A stretch of DNA of 64,000 bases from the NCBI GenBank assembly GCA_020055645.1, contig CM034546.1, positions 17,422,001 to 17,486,000 on the forward strand. The letters are read 5' to 3'. Below the pieces are notes generated by a model. The model did no database searches, was not told where the DNA came from, and worked only from the letters and a program-made list of their open reading frames with translations. Made by a program: the position numbers and the translations under genes. How positions within the stretch are numbered: the first letter of the stretch is position 1; every line of letters starts with the position of its first letter. Below, one piece after another: positions 59,038 to 64,000 of the stretch. Source of the DNA: Tomocerus qinae. Its lineage: Eukaryota > Arthropoda > Collembola > Entomobryomorpha > Tomoceridae.

Positions 59038-61048
59038 GATACCCCAAACTGCGAGTATTCGATGTATTTTGCAATGAAAACAGACCAGGTACTTTGTCTA
59101 CCTCAATTCAGAGCTGTAGAAGGAATGGCTGACAAATTCAATTTTACTACCGATTATGCAACAAGTGACGATTATTTAATGAAGGACAAAATTTGTGGAG
59201 AAATTGATATGTCTGCACCTTATGGTAGGGGCATGTACAGCTATGTTTGGTACAGAACAATATTCATTGAGGCCGATGAAGGAATGGCTCCCTTCTACTG
59301 CGAGGCATCTACTGATTTTTTCGACGTTCCTTTGTCGGTGCTGATGCTGATTCAGAATACTTTTGACCTTCCGTGCTGGCTTCTCATCTTTTCTCTTTTC
59401 CCACTCTCGTTTGCACTCTTAGTCCTCGGATCGGCAAATTCGTCCACTACCAAGAATCTTGGTTGGATTTTGATGTCCTTAGTGGCGGTTCTTTTAGATC
59501 AGGGAGTCGTCTACAGCAGAAGAAGGAGTCTGTTCTTGGTAGTGGTAGCCACGGGATTCGGGATCACTACTCTCTATGCAACCTGGATAACAAGTGAACT
59601 ACTGTCGCTCAAAGACAGCCGGTTGGAAGTGTATGACGACTATACAAATTTATTCAATAAATACAAAATGTCGGATAAAATTGATTTCAGTGTTTACATT
59701 TACGACGTTGAAAAAGAAAAGCCAGAGACAACTGATATATACGTCGATCAAATCAGAGAGAAAATATTGACCAACTATTCCATGAAACTATTTGACCTCT
59801 ATTATAAAACCCAAGAGAAATACTACATCCCAAATATCCCAAAAATGTCATCATCAAAAGGACGTTGTGTAATGACCAAGGAAATTGTGGATACAAAACC
59901 GATGTCTTCTCGATTTTATAACTGCTACCGTTACAATTTTCAATATTTTTTCCAACGGATGCTAGAAAATGGACATTTACCATTTTTGATGAAACAAGAG
60001 AGAGATATATTCGAACATCTTAAAAGATCGTATTTTAAAGAGAAGCATGAAGAGAGTCAACCCGAGGCCATCAACTTAAAGATGAAGATCCACACCATTT
60101 TTATTTTGTGTGCTTATTTATTACTTGGACTTCTTCTCTCCTTCCTCGCCGAACTGTTTTCCCACAAAATAATTCCTTCTTTTGCTTTCATACAAAACTA
60201 TTACCTACGATTTTTTTCTGTAATTAAATTAGCGATGGGCACTCTCAAATATTTTGGGATTAGGTTGCTATCCTTCTGCCATGACATAGTGAAATTTCGA
60301 AACATCTGTCGCACAATTGCCGAAAGATATCGTCGTAAGTCATGGAAGAAGGTCGCTTACTTTAGGAAATAGGAGTACATATACTGGAATTATTCACATA
60401 AAATTGTTTCAGTATAGGAATACGCATTTTTGATTGCCTGTTTGTGTGTGTCCATCTGTGCAGGATAAATGATAATTTAAAAAATGACATTTTTATATGT
60501 GTACGGAGAGTTTGACAAAAGGTTTGTACGGTCACTCTGGTAAAAGCATTTAGTACTATTATTTTTGGTTTTAATATGATTTGTTATGTAATTATTGGTT
60601 TTTCCCAATGTGTCCACATCATCGTGTTTTCAAATTATCCACAGGCCTTTCGCCAATCTGTTCGAAGGTCATTTGCCAAACTGACTTTTGCCAAATTGAC
60701 GGGCATCCATTAGCAACTACATTAGAAATGCTTTATCATTATCATAAACTGTTTCGAACATTTTGTTCTAATCCACTTTATCTGGGCAAATTTTAAGTTT
60801 TTACTTCAAAAAAATTTTTAATTACCTTTAACAGCATTGCTAGTAAATTCAATTATCATAGCTTAAAGTGACTTAAAGTGTGTAAGTTAACTTTACGGAC
60901 ATAAAAGAATGACCCTGTCATTGACTAATTAAATATAATCCATAAATTATTTCCTTTCGTACCCATAGTAAAATGTAAAATGAACATTTGCTCTAAGATT
61001 ATAAAAATGTATTTTCACGAAAAGATGGACAAAATAAAAGATCGTCCC

Positions 61049-61209
61049 TTAAGGAACCATTTAGCCTAAAACCACTTTTCATTTGGAGTACAAATTAGCC
61101 TAAATCCACTTTTTGTTTTGTGTACCAAATAGCCTAAATCCATTTTTCGTTTTGTGTACAAAATAGCCTATCTCATGAAAATTGGTTTTAGGCTAAATGG
61201 TTCCTTAAG
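61049..61209. mobile_element. Miniature element with perfect 27-bp inverted ends
   Basis: The arms 61049-61075 and 61183-61209 are exact reverse complements (CTTAAGGAACCATTTAGCCT plus AAAACCA). The interior has three AAATTAGCCTAAATCC-type units in the opposite orientation to the paralogue at 13018-13158. Confidence 0.88.
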
Positions 61210-61286
61210 TGACGATATGCTTGTGGAAATCTGTCGTCTGCGTTTATATTACGAGATTTCTGCAATAAATATATTAAAATTTGATA

Positions 61287-61408
61287 AGAAATTTCTCTCT
61301 AGAATGTCAAAACTCAATTTAATATATTTAAAAATAATAAATATTGTATTGGAAATTTTATGTTGTAAAGGTTGCGGCCAAATCAATAAACACACTTACT
61401 TTCTTACT
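61287..61408 (+). mobile_element. Severely 5'-truncated LINE-like insert
   Basis: Exact 15-bp duplication TATTAAAATTTGATA (61272-61286, 61409-61423). The 122-bp insert ends in a CTTACTTTCTTACT tail after AATAAA. The IR1 flank shows the empty site. Family not identified; a SINE fragment is possible. Confidence 0.75.
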
Positions 61409-62362
61409 TATTAAAATTTGATATTTTCTAGAAATCCTTTTGGTTGGATATGTAAATTACTATATTATATCTATCTAGTATCTATCAATGCCATGGTAAA
61501 TGCGACCTTTTGTTGCAATGTACATGGGTGTACACATTGCATATTTCATCAAACAAGGAAGTCCAATATGTGTGAACATTATCTTATTTCGAAAATAGTT
61601 AAACAATATTAATATGCCTAATCATTTTGAAATTCATCATTAGTACTAGGGGCTTAGTAAATAAAGTAAACTTTAAATCGTTAGTGGAAAATGCCAAAAT
61701 AGTCTCATCTATGACAAAGAACAGTTAAGTTGCCGTGTTACAGCCAGATTTCTTTCCTGACAGTAATAACGCTTTTTGCTTATGCCTAACACTCTTCTAA
61801 CTTGATCATACATTCGAAGCATCAACCTTATAAAGCAAATTGGATATTATTTACGGATATTTTGTTTTAGTATGCTTTCCTATTCAATCACTGTTGCACA
61901 AAGTCCATTAGTTTGCATTCACATAAACACAGTCACTCTTTATTTGGCACAAGTCATAAAACAATAAATTCAATTCATGAAAAGGTAACATGTCTACAAT
62001 TAATAAGTATAACAGATACTTATTCTATTATTCTTATTATATTACTAAACAAATTACTTAGTACCTCGTAGTAACATACTTCAATGATTTGGTGCTTTGC
62101 TGTAAACAGTAATTTGATAAGTAATTTGAAATAATTCCTTGGAACTATTGGCTACTTACTAAGTGCTAAACTAATTCTGATGTCAAGACTACATACTCAC
62201 ATGGTAATGGGAGGTTAGGTCGACTTAGGTACAGTTAAGTTAGCAGTTAATACATAAAATGCAAAATCTAATTCCAAATCTATTCCTTATTCAGACACGG
62301 AATTCCACTCGGTTAATTATTAATTACTGAAACAAAAAGCAAATACTTGTTAACAGGTGGAA

Positions 62363-64000
62363 TCACACTTCAAACCGACTTGTTAAAGAAGTAGGGAGCT
62401 CAGGGCGCTTGGTGCGTGGGATACTGGGGCAAAACTCATCAAATTCTATTTTGCTAATAGATTTTCCAATGCCATTTTTAATAGCGTAAAAGTCTGAGCT
62501 GATGAAAATTCGGTATTCTATGAGATTCAGGACGTCTTTCAAATCTGACTGTGCACATCCCACTGCTCCAAATGCAATATTGTTCTGAGCTTTTATGAAA
62601 TTGATCATTTCAGTTTTATTGTTAATCCACCTCTCTGGATAACAAAGAGATGAATCAAATTCTGCCATGAGGCATTTGGATCGAATTACATTTGCCGCTT
62701 TAAAAAATTTCGTTCTTTCTAAATCATTTCCAAGACCGTATCCTCTAAGGTAATAAGAAGACAGCTGTGTTGTAGAATAACTAGTGCAAGAAACGTCAGT
62801 CAGCTTTAGAAATTCTAATGATTTGGGAATTTCAGAAAAATCTAAACTAGAATTAAATTTTTCTATTTCCATGTTAACTAAATTTATAAATCTCGGCAAA
62901 CAGGTATTGAGTGTAGTGGCATTTGTTACATTTACAATTTTTAAGTTAACCAGATTGTAAACTGGTTCATTCTGGCTGCATCCTATTTCTGTAGAATATA
63001 AACTCAATTGTTCTATTTGTTGTAACATCGATAAATCAACTTTGATGTCAGTCTGTGTGAAGTTTGGCATTGGTAGGATTAAATCCACATACTGCATATC
63101 CCTAATGTCGATTACCAATTCTCTCACATTTGTAATGTTAAGATCGGAAAAATTGATTTTAGAAAGTGTGGTATTGTCTTTACCGATGAAAGCACAATTC
63201 ATTATCTCCAGGTATGAAATTGAAAAATTATTAGAAGCTTTATCAATTATAGTAGATGGGTTTTTTGGTAGTATAAAAGAAACAAAGAGAAACCGAATTG
63301 AATTAATGTGATAAAAATCGGAAAAGGTGTTAGGAAAATTCCAAAAGCTACACAAAATCCATAAATGATTCAAATTTGTCAATTTGTGAAGGTATTTTGA
63401 TGCATCTTTAAAATTACTTACATTTTGTAAGGTCAAATCATAAAGGTAAGGGTTTTCTCCTGTGGAAATAAAGTCAGTTGTAGTTAAAGTTAAAGACGTA
63501 GTAGCTTTCCCTAGATCTGAAATATCAACGTTGACAATAGGCGGTACAAAACCATTAATATCAACTGAGTCGAATACGCTAGGTATAACCTCACTGCAAT
63601 AAATGTTGAGTGATTTGGTATTCGTATACTGTATTTGTTTGAAATTTACGGTTTTTAGAAATGTTCCATTACCGTCTACAAAAGCTGCTCCATATAATCC
63701 TAAAAAATCCTTGACCACTGCATCTACTGCAAAATGGTTTTTATATCCATCTATGTAAATTTGTGTGCTTACTACAAATAATACCTTGCTATGTATGAAA
63801 GTATATAAATCAATAGGATCAATGCCGTTGTCTATCATAAATCCATACCTTGAAACTTTAGATTCATAGGACAGTAATGCTTTCTGCAATTCTAATGACT
63901 CGTTGATTTTTCTAACCTTCTTAACAGACCAATTCCCCATAAAGAACTTTGAAATTTGTCTACTCCCATCGTAAGATTCAGATTGATGCCAACGACACCA
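62363..64000 (-). pseudogene. NLR-D: frameshifted NLR copy, 5' part outside window
   Basis: The C-terminal half of the NLR, very close to NLR-B over the LRR-like region (LNHLWIL, LEFLKLTDVSC, GCAQSDLKDVLN) and sharing the same stop and 3' flank. At 63907-63911 a run of five T (plus strand) replaces six in NLR-C, a one-base loss that shifts the frame just after the TPR-like region. Upstream of the shift the homologous frame (GVVGINLNL) runs to the window edge. If the homopolymer is an assembly error the gene could be intact; otherwise the LRR-like half is untranslated. Confidence 0.85.

Larger units (their letters stand above)
57971..60372 (+). pseudogene. IR4: ionotropic-receptor-like gene, interrupted and deleted
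   Basis: Two collinear parts match IR1: 57971-58558 (signal peptide and N-terminal domain) and 59038-60372 (rest of the ligand domain, M1, pore, M2, M3 and the full C-terminal tail). About 480 bp of foreign DNA lies between, with a TGA at 58568-58570. No GT donor sits at the junction, so it is not an intron by the usual rule; AGAT on both sides may be a short target duplication. A 66-bp in-frame deletion at 59598/59599 also removes 22 residues after M2, including APPDKKQFSGFEEL. The remainder is very close to IR1, including the 3' flank. Confidence 0.85.
60373..62362. other. Convergent spacer between IR4 and NLR-D
   Basis: Collinear with 11464-13959. It lacks the 0.55-kb insertion of that copy but has its own: a LINE tail (61287-61408), the miniature element (61049-61209) and about 240 bp near 61575-61805 of unknown origin. 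No gene. Confidence 0.65.

Overview
The window is arthropod nuclear DNA. It is AT-rich, has spliced genes with GT-AG introns, carries many eukaryotic transposons, and encodes divergent ionotropic receptors (IRs) and a secreted C-type lectin. The IR/NB-ARC mix suggests a non-insect hexapod such as a springtail; that is inference, and nothing in the sequence fixes the species. There is no bacterial-type gene, operon, rRNA or CRISPR.

The backbone is a segmental duplication array with two recurring genes. One is a large NLR-like protein, read as CARD, one transmembrane helix, NB-ARC, TPR-like helices and LRR-like repeats. The other is a single-exon, three-helix ionotropic-receptor-like gene. They usually lie head to head across a conserved spacer, with the NLR on the minus strand and the IR on the plus strand. 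Going right: NLR-A (1-3012, plus strand, cut by the window edge), IR1 (9475-11463, intact), NLR-B (13960-20037, intact, two exons), IR2 (22453-24315, one in-frame stop), NLR-C (30240-34256, pseudogene), IR3 (37515-38063, truncated), an orphan first CARD exon (48946-49180), IR4 (57971-60372, broken by an insertion and a deletion) and NLR-D (62363-64000, frameshifted and cut by the window edge). IR1 plus NLR-B and IR4 plus NLR-D share their 3' flanks, so they are copies of one larger unit.

Two unrelated genes sit between modules. One is a small secreted helical protein (28369-29686) that I do not recognise. The other is a four-exon secreted C-type lectin (38922-46451) whose introns are swollen by transposons. 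Membrane NLR-like proteins, a lectin and chemoreceptor-like channels together suggest an immune or sensing cluster, but no functional link is shown by sequence alone.

The spacers and introns are densely invaded. Comparing paralogous modules gives the empty sites, so many insertions can be bounded exactly: a Helitron with a 38-bp minisatellite in the NLR-B intron (17366-19605), four hAT-type elements with 8-bp target duplications (30619-31317, 34906-35538, 43844-44151, 50807-51370), two piggyBac-like elements carrying an 18-bp minisatellite, foldback elements, a tRNA-headed SINE (49464-50027) and a 5.2-kb non-coding LTR element (52372-57567) that may hold a serine-protease exon fragment.
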